Below are positions 1 to 7,614 of a stretch of DNA of 33,988 bases, in pieces. This DNA is from a virus. The notes under the pieces were generated by a model, which saw nothing but the letters and a program-made list of their open reading frames with translations, was not told where the DNA came from and ran no database searches. Where the stretch lies: the IMG/VR virus record IMGVR_UViG_3300020172_004323, positions 1 through 33,988 of that record. One strand, 5' to 3'. The first letter of the stretch is position 1; each line of letters opens with the position of its first letter. The translations under genes were made by a program, and so were the position numbers.

Positions 1-447
1 CCATGTTGAACTGAAAGCAGGATTGCAGTAAGAGCAAGCGAATTGACAAGTACGGTCAAAACTAATTTCAAGAGTGCGAAGGTTAATATCTTCGGTGTAC
101 GATGTTTTGTATGCACGATCTAAATCCTCCAAGGGATAAATTTTACTTTTGTATACACGATCACTTATGGCATCGCGGTTCATATCTTCAATCTTCCAGC
201 AGTATTCACACCCTGCTGGACGTTCGCCGCGCTGCATCATCGCACGATCTTGTTTCTTTTGATCGGTGTTGTGCAGTAACCGAGGATTGTCGCGTAGTTT
301 ATTGATGTCTACTAAATGTGCCGGAGGATGATGACAACTTGTAGTCATGCCTGATCCTAACCAAATAGTCGCATTGTACCATTTGGCTGCACAAAAACTT
401 GCACTCTTGGTGTCAAGCACCTGTTGTTTAAACTCTAAGTCTGTCAT
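1..447 (-). CDS. Radical SAM protein with N-terminal twitch-like Cys region (partial)
   Basis: The 3' part is cut by the left window edge; 149 N-terminal residues are visible. The radical SAM cluster motif is C134-x3-C138-x2-C141 (CQFACSYC), which should bind a 4Fe-4S cluster and S-adenosylmethionine. Before it lie C19, C38, C80 and C83, the last two in GCEYCW. This spacing (19, 42, 3, about 51) matches that of the complete radical SAM protein at 3338-4696 (C21, C40, C82, C85, C132), so the two are paralogues. The family with cysteines ahead of the core is known as N-terminal twitch-domain radical SAM proteins; the extra cysteines probably bind a second cluster. The start ATG lies 20 nt inside the upstream hydrolase gene, as is usual in this operon, and gives an N terminus of the same length as the paralogue. 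The substrate is unknown; a glycan or a peptide is plausible from the neighbours. Confidence 0.88.
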   Translation of the reverse strand, partial: MTDLEFKQQVLDTKSASFCAAKWYNATIWLGSGMTTSCHHPPAHLVDINKLRDNPRLLHNTDQKKQDRAMMQRGERPAGCEYCWKIEDMNRDAISDRVYKSKIYPLEDLDRAYKTSYTEDINLRTLEISFDRTCQFACSYCNPAFSSTW

Positions 448-1150
448 AGATTTTTATTAATTCATTGGCAATATGTTGATGCCCTTGTACGTTGGGATGA
501 CAATGCCCTGGCCTAACATAAAGTTCTAAAAATTTCTTTTGTAGATCCCATTCAGCGTCAGTTAATGCCGGGCTATCACCATCAACTACTGTGCCTGATT
601 TGTTGTCAACAAGTGGCATAATAAATTGTGCAATACATTGTTCCTTTGGCACTAGCCATGCAGATTTGGGCACTACTGTTAACATAGAGGTTGGTTCAGT
701 AGTGAACAAATTGGCCAGGTAACATTGAACACCTAATTGTTGACACCATAGCCATAATAAACTTATTGTACAATCGTAATTGTACAGCCTTTGTGGCTGC
801 GTGTCAAAGTATTTGTACCATTTATCAGTGTAGGAATGTACATTTTTATTGTAATTTGGTCCAGGGATAATTTGTTCGTGTATCTGGGCATCGTTAAATC
901 TTGAAGTTCGATGACTGGGACTCAAACAAAAAAACACAACATCATCCTGTTGTAACTGATGAACAATGTTGTTAAACTTCCAAGGAATAATATCCGGACT
1001 TGATCCAGATTCTCCCAAATTAACACATTCAACTCCATAGTGGTCACTGAACAACTGTGCAAATACATATTGACTTCGTTGATCATACGGCACTGTGAGC
1101 TCTAACTCATCGCCTACTACCCAGCTGTCGCCAAACCAATAAAATTTCAT
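428..1150 (-). CDS. SGNH/GDSL-like hydrolase, putative carbohydrate esterase
   Basis: A 240-residue protein with the layout of the SGNH hydrolase fold. Block I is FGDSW at residues 6-10 (Ser9 would be the nucleophile), block II is near NLGESGSS (44-51), a beta strand with DDVVFFCLSP (69-78) resembles block III, and block V is HPNVQGH (218-224) close to the C terminus, with His218 as the likely catalytic base. Such enzymes usually add or remove O-acyl groups on sugars. The usual Asp three residues before the His is Gly215 here, so the triad is incomplete or rearranged. The ATG at 1150 overlaps the stop of the upstream gene (TAATG); a longer frame starting at 1252 would lie inside that gene and was not used. 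No signal peptide is seen, so it probably acts in the cytoplasm of the infected cell, on products of the neighbouring transferases. Function is inferred from motifs only. Confidence 0.72.
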   Translation of the reverse strand: MKFYWFGDSWVVGDELELTVPYDQRSQYVFAQLFSDHYGVECVNLGESGSSPDIIPWKFNNIVHQLQQDDVVFFCLSPSHRTSRFNDAQIHEQIIPGPNYNKNVHSYTDKWYKYFDTQPQRLYNYDCTISLLWLWCQQLGVQCYLANLFTTEPTSMLTVVPKSAWLVPKEQCIAQFIMPLVDNKSGTVVDGDSPALTDAEWDLQKKFLELYVRPGHCHPNVQGHQHIANELIKIYDRLRV

Positions 1151-2304
1151 TATGCTACCCCACAACTCTTTAGGAACTCTATGAACTTTTGGGGAAACTC
1201 TTTGCGTACCTGTTCTCGCATATTCCATAAATGCTTTTGATTGTACTCGCACACAGGCCTTGCCGAGTTTAAAAAACTTTTAAGATTGTTTTCGCTACTG
1301 CAAATATCCGCAACAACTGCATTTATTCTTCGGATACGATCTAGGTCGTTGTCTATGGCATCAAAACTTTCATCAATGATTTCGCCAAATGTCCGGAATC
1401 CTATATTCTGCATGTCTCTATAGTACCCAACATTGGCAACCGCTATCCAAGGATGACCAATTGCAATAGGCTTCCAGATTTTTTCAGTTCTGAAACTATA
1501 AGGATAGCTAAAAACAGTTTCTGTGACCACGCTAAAATAAGTGTCAATGTATGGTGTTGGATGTACATAGACTTCACCCCAGTCAAAGCCATTGCCATTG
1601 TTAAATAGGTCTGCCTTGGCAAATTCTCCAACAGGGGTAGTTGTTAGATTGTTTCTATAACGAGGAACTTCATAACAGGCATCAAGATATTTAATTGGCA
1701 TGTCTTGTTGTATCAAGTCTTGCCCTTGATGCATCAAACGAAATGTTTTACTGGGACGGCTTCCTGAATCAAGGTTTGTCCAAATAGCTTGATCTAACAA
1801 GCCACTTATTCTAAAGCTCTGCAGTAAAAACTTTCTATGTGGCCGTAGTCGTCCGTTTAGAAACAAAAATTTATAAGGCTTGTCAACAGTGTCAAAAATA
1901 TCGCTGGTATATGTGTACAAACTACGATTCTCAGGAATGTCAAACATCTTTGGCAAAAAACTTTCGTATTGTAGATAGCGATAACAGGATTCCATGTCTC
2001 CACCACCTATTAACAACATTCGTCCTTGTTTGACAAACTCATCTAAATGTAAATTTACAATTTGTCCTTTGAGTGTATCTGACCCTTCAGTGGGATTACT
2101 GAGAATTATTAACGTTTTACCTTGTGCAACTGTGTCCCTAACCTTTTCAATATTATGGTTGACTTGCGCACGACCAAGAACATATATTGCATTGTCAACT
2201 ACTTCTGTTTTCCCAAAGTCGTAAATTTCTACATCGGTGTATTGACGTATCAAGTCACTGATCTCTGCAAACCCATCAACAAATAACTTTTTGTTACCAA
2301 TCAT
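1150..2304 (-). CDS. GT10/fucosyltransferase-like glycosyltransferase (384 aa)
   Basis: The C-terminal half carries the motif FRTEKIWKPI (271-280), followed by GFRTF (302-306) and DES (311-313), a pattern shared with two other proteins in this operon (4686-5627 and 2301-3341). It resembles the C-terminal sugar-nucleotide binding motif of family GT10 alpha-1,3-fucosyltransferases, where the Glu and Lys contact the nucleotide sugar. A second shared motif, FLFLNGRLRPHR (146-157), precedes it. No membrane segment or signal peptide is visible. The start forms an ATGA overlap with the stop of the upstream gene, and the stop forms a TAATG overlap with the hydrolase gene, so translation is probably coupled. 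The donor sugar cannot be told from sequence; calling it a fucosyltransferase would go beyond the evidence. Confidence 0.68.
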   Translation of the reverse strand: MIGNKKLFVDGFAEISDLIRQYTDVEIYDFGKTEVVDNAIYVLGRAQVNHNIEKVRDTVAQGKTLIILSNPTEGSDTLKGQIVNLHLDEFVKQGRMLLIGGGDMESCYRYLQYESFLPKMFDIPENRSLYTYTSDIFDTVDKPYKFLFLNGRLRPHRKFLLQSFRISGLLDQAIWTNLDSGSRPSKTFRLMHQGQDLIQQDMPIKYLDACYEVPRYRNNLTTTPVGEFAKADLFNNGNGFDWGEVYVHPTPYIDTYFSVVTETVFSYPYSFRTEKIWKPIAIGHPWIAVANVGYYRDMQNIGFRTFGEIIDESFDAIDNDLDRIRRINAVVADICSSENNLKSFLNSARPVCEYNQKHLWNMREQVRKEFPQKFIEFLKSCGVA

Positions 2305-3341
2305 TTGAATAATCTATCTTTAAATAAACGCTGTTCTTCGGCATAGATGTAAAATCTACTTTGGTTATGCAATAAATCTGGCAGCATATCTGTGTATAGT
2401 TGCATGAGTTGATCAGCAGTCAATGTTGTTAGATATTGTATCGCTTGTACAATTGATTGATGAACCTCATCCTCGGTGATGTTTTCAAACTCAATGCCCG
2501 GGAAGTAATGATTGAAAGTTCTAAATCCGTTGTCACGCAACCACTGATATGTTCGAACATTGCCATTGATCAAGAACGGACGTAATCCAATAATTGGCTT
2601 CCATTGTGTTTCGCTTACAAAGATATCATCCCAAGGATAGAACTCTGTGGCACCTATTATGTTTAAAAAGTGCTGTTGCCAGACATTCATGTTGTGCAAA
2701 CTCAACACATCATGTGGGATTCCAAATGTATCTTCGCCGTTGTACCAATGTCCATACTGTTGATAGTCTTCAATGTTTTCACCAATATCAAAATATAAAT
2801 TATTGTCAGTGCTGTGGTCGTACACTTGATTTGGTTTTCCTAGGGTAATCACTCCGTATTGCATCAAGTCAGACTCTATCAAACACTTTACAAAATTTAC
2901 TCTATGTTGCCTTGGTTTGCGATTATAGTTACAGAACAACCATTTTGGAGTTTGTAAAAACAATTCATCATTGCTGTATTTTTTAAAACAATCAACTAGT
3001 ACCGGAGCAAAGAAATTGTAATGGTATTTGGTATCAAAGTTTCCAATTTTATATACAGTTGGGTTGCCTAGCTTTGCTGCCATCTGAGATATCGTATCAA
3101 CGGTGATCATTGCAGGATCTACCGTGGCCAGCAGAAACAAGTTATCAAATGTTTCGTTTAACTTTTTAAACTCCTGCCAGGCATAGTTGTTAAACTGTGG
3201 ACCAAACCATGTGGTGTTGATTACTAGATTGTTTTGTGCTTTGAATTTTTTCTGCACTTGATTCAACAATGAATCAACACACTGTTCCTCATAATGTCGC
3301 CACAACCATGTATCGGGAAAATTTAAGCCTATGTATTTCAT
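2301..3341 (-). CDS. GT10-like glycosyltransferase, divergent motif (346 aa)
   Basis: This protein is related to the 384-aa neighbour: it has KWLFCNYNRKPRQHR (133-147), matching the other's FLFLNGRLRPHR, and a C-terminal block FVSETQWKPI (241-250) followed by PFL (255-257) and GFRTF (272-276). In the other two relatives in the operon the first block reads TEKIW; here it reads SETQW, so the Lys that would contact the nucleotide sugar is lost. Activity may be altered or the residue may be replaced structurally. The ATG at 3341 was chosen because it gives an ATGA overlap with the stop of the radical SAM gene, matching most junctions in the operon; a start at 3404 would add 21 residues inside that gene. 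The role is probably sugar transfer in the same pathway, but substrate and product are unknown. Confidence 0.62.
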   Translation of the reverse strand: MKYIGLNFPDTWLWRHYEEQCVDSLLNQVQKKFKAQNNLVINTTWFGPQFNNYAWQEFKKLNETFDNLFLLATVDPAMITVDTISQMAAKLGNPTVYKIGNFDTKYHYNFFAPVLVDCFKKYSNDELFLQTPKWLFCNYNRKPRQHRVNFVKCLIESDLMQYGVITLGKPNQVYDHSTDNNLYFDIGENIEDYQQYGHWYNGEDTFGIPHDVLSLHNMNVWQQHFLNIIGATEFYPWDDIFVSETQWKPIIGLRPFLINGNVRTYQWLRDNGFRTFNHYFPGIEFENITEDEVHQSIVQAIQYLTTLTADQLMQLYTDMLPDLLHNQSRFYIYAEEQRLFKDRLFK

Positions 3342-4696
3342 CTGGCGTGCATCTCGCATTCTTTCCAGAAAGTCATCATCTCTGGAAAAGAGTTTGAAAA
3401 CCAAGTGCCTCTGCGTTGGTCGTGTTCACTGAAGAAACGATAGAAGTCGGCTCGTGCTGTGCTGATCTCCGCAGGGTCCTGTGGTTCTCGCATCCAATCT
3501 AAGGCACGTTGCATACGCTGTATTTCATAATCCTTGAAGCCCACAAAGCTATTGTCAGGCATGAGATTCTGCTGCATGAATTCTATATGTTGTTCCATGC
3601 GTCGTTGATATGCCACAGGTAGTATTTGTAAACTCTGCCAACGTGGTTGTCTCAACAATGGTGTGTCAAACCATACACGTTGATAGGTCTTACTGTGCCT
3701 GGCACGTAGTTCTAAAATGTAATCCAGCAGTTGATCTAATCCTGTGACACTGAGATTGTTTAGAGTAACAATAAATGTAAGGCTGTTGCGATCGGGAACT
3801 TCAGTGAGATACTCGTTGACATGATCCAGCATCAAATTCATATCAAGTCCGTTCCTGATGTATTCGGCTTGTATCCAATCCCCAGTATCAACGCTGACGT
3901 ATTGCATAAAGTGTTCAATTTGTGTGTTGCATAAACGTTTGACATAATCAAGATAGCGTGAAAATATGTGATGGTCAACACTAAAATTTGATGTGACGTT
4001 TAGGTGCAAGTCCATCTTGGGCAATGCCAACACATAGTCAAACACACGATATGTGTTTTTGTCCAGCAATGGTTCACCGCCGGTCATACGAAAATGTTTT
4101 AGGCGAGGATATAACTGAGGCCACCAACGCCAGAATGCTTCTACATAAGGGTTATCTTCGCGAACAGGTATAGGCTTACGACGCCCGTTAAAATGACTCG
4201 GCTCATTATGAGGGACTCTAGTAGGATAGGCCCCATGTCGGTTAGTTTCGTCGGCCCACGTTGAACTATACTGTGGGCTGCAATAGCTACACTTGAGATT
4301 GCAAACATTACTAAAATTAACTTCCACATAGGTAGGTATAACATCTTCATCTCCAGTTAAATTTGTTAGATCTATATCAGCCCAGGGCTCTCCTGAACGA
4401 TAATGCCGGTCTGATAAGTTGCCCATGTCCTCTTGTGTCCAACAGTAACTACACTCATCTGGACGTTCGTTGCGTAACATAATCTTACGCTGAGATTTTT
4501 TATAAGGTGTATTGTGTAACGCACCAGGGTTGTCAGCCAGCAGTGTAGCATCTATTTCATGCAGCGGTGGATGATAGCAACTGTTGGTCATACCGGTGGT
4601 GAGATGCAGGCTGACTTGTTTCCATTTAGCATAGCAGCGAGCATGCCCAAGGGTGTCCTGCATGTGTTTGGCTGCGTTTAAAAAATCACTGCCCAT
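3338..4696 (-). CDS. Radical SAM protein with N-terminal twitch-like Cys region (452 aa)
   Basis: The radical SAM core is shown by C132-x3-C136-x2-C139 (CNLKCSYC), followed by MTGGEPLL (204-211), the GGE motif that contacts S-adenosylmethionine. Ahead of the core are C21, C40, C82 and C85 (ECSYCW), which fits an N-terminal twitch domain holding an auxiliary iron-sulfur cluster. Members of this family occur in marine phages and bacteria and their substrates are mostly not known; twitch and SPASM domains are best known from enzymes that modify peptides or sugars. The start at 4696 overlaps the upstream transferase by 11 nt. A paralogue with the same cysteine spacing begins at 447. In this glycosyltransferase operon, radical chemistry on a sugar or on a glycosylated protein is plausible but unproved. 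The family call is firm, the reaction is not. Confidence 0.93.
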   Translation of the reverse strand: MGSDFLNAAKHMQDTLGHARCYAKWKQVSLHLTTGMTNSCYHPPLHEIDATLLADNPGALHNTPYKKSQRKIMLRNERPDECSYCWTQEDMGNLSDRHYRSGEPWADIDLTNLTGDEDVIPTYVEVNFSNVCNLKCSYCSPQYSSTWADETNRHGAYPTRVPHNEPSHFNGRRKPIPVREDNPYVEAFWRWWPQLYPRLKHFRMTGGEPLLDKNTYRVFDYVLALPKMDLHLNVTSNFSVDHHIFSRYLDYVKRLCNTQIEHFMQYVSVDTGDWIQAEYIRNGLDMNLMLDHVNEYLTEVPDRNSLTFIVTLNNLSVTGLDQLLDYILELRARHSKTYQRVWFDTPLLRQPRWQSLQILPVAYQRRMEQHIEFMQQNLMPDNSFVGFKDYEIQRMQRALDWMREPQDPAEISTARADFYRFFSEHDQRRGTWFSNSFPEMMTFWKECEMHAR

Positions 4697-5627
4697 GTCT
4701 AACTCTCAAAAAATTATCTTCGGTTAATGACATAAATGTTTGATAGTTGTGTTCTAGGATATCTGTCATTTCAGTGTACATGGTGTGTAATTGCTGTGGG
4801 GTTTTTGATGCAATAGATTTGATGACTTGAATTATTTCAATTGGTTGATAATCTGCAGGATCTTCGCTGTATCCTTCGTCCCACCATTTATCAAATGTTT
4901 TAAACCCCATGAGCTTCAAGTTTGCCAGAAAGTTTTTAGGACCTTGCACGATAAAAGGAGTACGTAATACAATAGGTCTCCAGATCTTTTCAGTGCAAAA
5001 AAATGTCTGTCCTGTAAAATATGTTTCACAAACAACTTCAATAAAAAATCTATTGTAATGTTCTGCAATATCAAGGTGATGATCAAGCAGTATTGGATAC
5101 GATGTTATTTCATCTAAGTGCATTGGCGTACCAAGTAAGAATTTACAGGCTTTTTCAAATGCTGGTTTGCCATAGTTATATAATAAATTTTCTAATCCTA
5201 AGTTGTTACAATGGAACTCATTTGAACAATCAAAGTGAAAAGTTTGCAATGATGAATAGTCAGCTACTACTGATGACAATAAAAGTCTTTCGGCATTACT
5301 GCGCCCTATAAAAATTCCAAATGTCCTAGCATCTTGATCCTTGGTAACAATTTTAGTACCTAATCGTTGTGTACTGTCAACAAAATGCATAGGCGGTTGA
5401 TAACGTACATTTTTCCAACTCTCTTCCAAAGCATTTGAAGTTTGCAGAATCAAATTTTTTGCTTGGGATTGTTCTAACATTTTATCAAGTCCAAGACTTA
5501 CAGCACAAGGCCCTTCGGCTGCTAGATCAACAATGGCATTGTCATCAGCACGTAAAATATCACTGACAACTTCTTTGATATTCCATATGCGACTATCGCT
5601 GGTCCGAACAGTGATAAAATTAGACAT
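4686..5627 (-). CDS. GT10/fucosyltransferase-like glycosyltransferase (313 aa)
   Basis: The C-terminal part has FFCTEKIWRPI (209-219), then TPFIVQGP (223-230) and GFKTF (241-245), the block shared by three proteins in this operon and resembling the nucleotide-sugar site of GT10 transferases. The stretch ENLLYNYGKP (146-155) and the N-terminal 100 residues are not recognised. No membrane segments are seen. The ATG lies 8 nt inside the upstream transferase gene, and a GAAGG element sits just before it at a distance fit for ribosome binding. The stop lies inside the start of the radical SAM gene. Together these suggest coupled production of transferase and radical SAM enzyme. The sugar donor and the acceptor are unknown. 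Confidence 0.68.
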   Translation of the reverse strand: MSNFITVRTSDSRIWNIKEVVSDILRADDNAIVDLAAEGPCAVSLGLDKMLEQSQAKNLILQTSNALEESWKNVRYQPPMHFVDSTQRLGTKIVTKDQDARTFGIFIGRSNAERLLLSSVVADYSSLQTFHFDCSNEFHCNNLGLENLLYNYGKPAFEKACKFLLGTPMHLDEITSYPILLDHHLDIAEHYNRFFIEVVCETYFTGQTFFCTEKIWRPIVLRTPFIVQGPKNFLANLKLMGFKTFDKWWDEGYSEDPADYQPIEIIQVIKSIASKTPQQLHTMYTEMTDILEHNYQTFMSLTEDNFLRVRHGQ

Positions 5628-6525
5628 TACCTTCTCTATTCATTATCCCAAGATTACGCCAATTAGATTGATAGTGGTGTTTAAAGAATTGGCTTTCACC
5701 GGCTTGCGTATAATGCATTGGTAAGTTTAATTGTGTTTGCAACTCTTCGGCCATTCTACCAGCCAGTGTGTTGGGTTCTTGATATTGCACCGACTTCCAG
5801 AGGCCCGCTAACTCGTCAAAATCCTGCACTTTTGTATAGTCCCACTCGGTGAGCATTGTCATATAAGTACCTTGTCTGGCACCAGCAATTGCCCACTCTC
5901 CGTTTTCTACATCGCGACCAATGTTGTGCCAAATAGTTAGATTGTCTAAGTTACGTTGAGCCACACGGTCTTGGAACTCACCAATAGTAGGACGACGTCC
6001 ACGGTCTAAACACATCTTAACTCCTTCACGGAAGCCAGCACGCCATGCTTGAAAATCTATGGCATTGATATGTGTCGTTGAATAGCAATCGTGCATTGCC
6101 CAGTATTGTGGATGAAAACAAAACTCCACAGCAGTTTCATTGCTACCATCTGATGCTTCGTGTGTTTGCATATTCAAGGCAAACTCGCGTGTCCAACAAC
6201 TTACGCCACCATTGCCGTACATTAGTCCATTGACGCTATTCCTGGCACGCCAGCGGAATACACAATCGCGGTTGGTATCATCCAACTCCAATGTACGTGA
6301 AAAAAAGCCGATATCAGGGATATTATCACCATCAACAAGCACAAAGCGATCAGTGACGGAAGCCATCGCTGCCGCTTTGTGGGCAGCGTCTGACCCTTTA
6401 ACACCATCTACTCGTCGTGCCCAGGGTACCATGTTCCGAACATGTGCCCAATTCGTCTCAGCATTTGGTTCATCATAAGTTAAAAATATACAATCTAAAT
6501 CTGCAATATCAATTTTCTGAATCAT
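5620..6525 (-). CDS. GT2-like glycosyltransferase (301 aa)
   Basis: The N terminus has a Rossmann-like strand, IFLTYDEPNAE (13-23), and then VLVDGDN (62-68), a DxD motif that in GT-A enzymes binds the metal and the diphosphate of the donor sugar. GVKGSDAAHKAAA (41-53) and YGNGG (103-107) are also features I recall from similar phage proteins annotated as glycosyltransferases. The length fits a single GT-A domain plus a C-terminal extension. The start overlaps the preceding small gene by 17 nt and the end overlaps the next by 8 nt, so the gene is part of the tightly packed operon. Donor and acceptor cannot be predicted. Family membership beyond GT-A/GT2-like is inference. Confidence 0.75.
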   Translation of the reverse strand: MIQKIDIADLDCIFLTYDEPNAETNWAHVRNMVPWARRVDGVKGSDAAHKAAAMASVTDRFVLVDGDNIPDIGFFSRTLELDDTNRDCVFRWRARNSVNGLMYGNGGVSCWTREFALNMQTHEASDGSNETAVEFCFHPQYWAMHDCYSTTHINAIDFQAWRAGFREGVKMCLDRGRRPTIGEFQDRVAQRNLDNLTIWHNIGRDVENGEWAIAGARQGTYMTMLTEWDYTKVQDFDELAGLWKSVQYQEPNTLAGRMAEELQTQLNLPMHYTQAGESQFFKHHYQSNWRNLGIMNREGNV

Positions 6526-6841
6526 AGTTTTTTACTACCCATCGGTTAAGGGAGGAGTCACTAACTATTGTCACGTCATTGGGATCACACGCAAATCCAA
6601 TGTTGCTGGGTACTAGTTTGCGACTGGTGTTTATGCTGGTGCGTATTAGTTTGCCGTCACGCACTCTTACATAACTGCTGGATTGAAAATAAGTTTCTTT
6701 GTCAATATCAATATAATTACCTGGTAAATCCTCCATACTGTAGAATAAGGGTAACCCTTGATCATCGTAATACAGTCTATAAAATATTGGGTGCGGCTCG
6801 GGCCCAGCGTGTAAGATATTCCAAAATTCTTCAGGTGTCAT
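6509..6841 (-). CDS. Small conserved-looking protein of unknown function (110 aa)
   Basis: I do not recognise a characterised family. The N terminus, MTPEEFWNIL, is followed by PIFYRLYYDDQGLPLFYSME, an aromatic, beta-rich stretch, and the rest is hydrophilic. From memory, similar short proteins occur next to glycosyltransferases in marine phages, but no function is known to me. The start at 6841 gives an ATGA overlap with the upstream transferase stop; a longer frame from 6937 would lie wholly inside that gene and is rejected. Its place between two transferases suggests an accessory role, for example as a partner or adaptor, which is inference. Confidence 0.7.
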   Translation of the reverse strand: MTPEEFWNILHAGPEPHPIFYRLYYDDQGLPLFYSMEDLPGNYIDIDKETYFQSSSYVRVRDGKLIRTSINTSRKLVPSNIGFACDPNDVTIVSDSSLNRWVVKNYDSEN

Positions 6842-7614
6842 GGCTGCCAGTCCTTGATATGATAGTGAAATGCTCCCCACTGCGCCACAGTTTGAATACG
6901 CAAGGGATTGGTTTCCCAAACTAGTTCTTGTGTCCAATTGTCAGTGCGAGTGTTGATGATGTGTTTCTTCATGTGAACTATTCGTGGATAGCTGGCAAAT
7001 GGCATAGTACATCGGTCCACTCCAACAATTTGTGCAGCTATAGCATACACTACATCAGTGCTGGCTTCTTCGTCGGCAAACTTCAACAGTCGGCGATACT
7101 CAGTCCAATGTTCAAATATATCGCGCACCAGTCGAAAAAACTCTTTGGCTGTGTCACTGACCCGCCAATATGTTATAGCATTGTAGACATCAGGCAAGTT
7201 GTTTGTGTCAAACAATTTTCTATAGAATCGAGATTGTGCGGGTTGATCGTAATAATCTCTGCATCCAGTACTGATACAGACGTCACGATGTTGCATCATC
7301 TCCCACCAATGATTAATTGATGATGCAATGATCATGTCAGCTTCAAGTTTTATAGTTTGACGAAATGGTGATGCCTGAAACATTTGCCAGTCGTTGCACT
7401 GTTTGTTATCGCCTGTGCTGCAATCGCCGTGTGGCAAAGGAATCACATAATCAAATACAGAATCTGCACAACGCCGTAATGTCACCACAGCGATTTTTGC
7501 CTCAGGCTCAAACTGTCTTATGCTATGTGCCAGCTGTTGCGCACAGCGCACATAGTCAGTAGATTCGTTGTCAAGCGCCGGTATTAGATAACCACGTTCA
7601 GAGAGGATTGGCAA
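6838..7614 (-). CDS. GT-A type glycosyltransferase-like protein, TTG start (258 aa)
   Basis: This protein appears related to the preceding 271-aa transferase. Its TIKLEADMIIA (87-97) lines up with TLVVDADYVVA in that protein, so the DxD metal site is EAD here (91-93). Both then have an Ile/Phe strand, a segment with W-x-x-Y-R (here EHWTEYRRL) and an acidic block ahead of an alanine-rich helix. The start codon is TTG at 7614, supported by AGGAG at 7621-7625 six bases upstream and by the absence of a better in-frame ATG nearby; the frame overlaps the upstream gene by 17 nt. The N terminus resembles a GT-A fold (YLIPALDNESTDYVRCA). Sugar specificity is unknown, and the EAD variant may or may not bind metal as usual. 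Confidence 0.66.
   Translation of the reverse strand: MPILSERGYLIPALDNESTDYVRCAQQLAHSIRQFEPEAKIAVVTLRRCADSVFDYVIPLPHGDCSTGDNKQCNDWQMFQASPFRQTIKLEADMIIASSINHWWEMMQHRDVCISTGCRDYYDQPAQSRFYRKLFDTNNLPDVYNAITYWRVSDTAKEFFRLVRDIFEHWTEYRRLLKFADEEASTDVVYAIAAQIVGVDRCTMPFASYPRIVHMKKHIINTRTDNWTQELVWETNPLRIQTVAQWGAFHYHIKDWQP

Noticed and set aside
102-305. Plus-strand open frame
   Set aside because: It lies opposite the partial radical SAM gene, whose frame holds clear cysteine motifs; the plus-strand product has no recognisable pattern.
428-1252. Longer start for the SGNH-like hydrolase
   Set aside because: The extra 34 residues lie inside the upstream transferase gene; the ATG at 1150 gives a TAATG overlap and a start right before the GDSW block.
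2301-3404. Start at 3404 for the 346-aa transferase
   Set aside because: It would overlap the radical SAM gene by 67 nt; the ATG at 3341 gives an ATGA overlap.
6509-6937. Longer start for the 110-aa protein
   Set aside because: The extra residues are antiphase reading of the upstream transferase; the ATGA overlap at 6841 fits the operon pattern.
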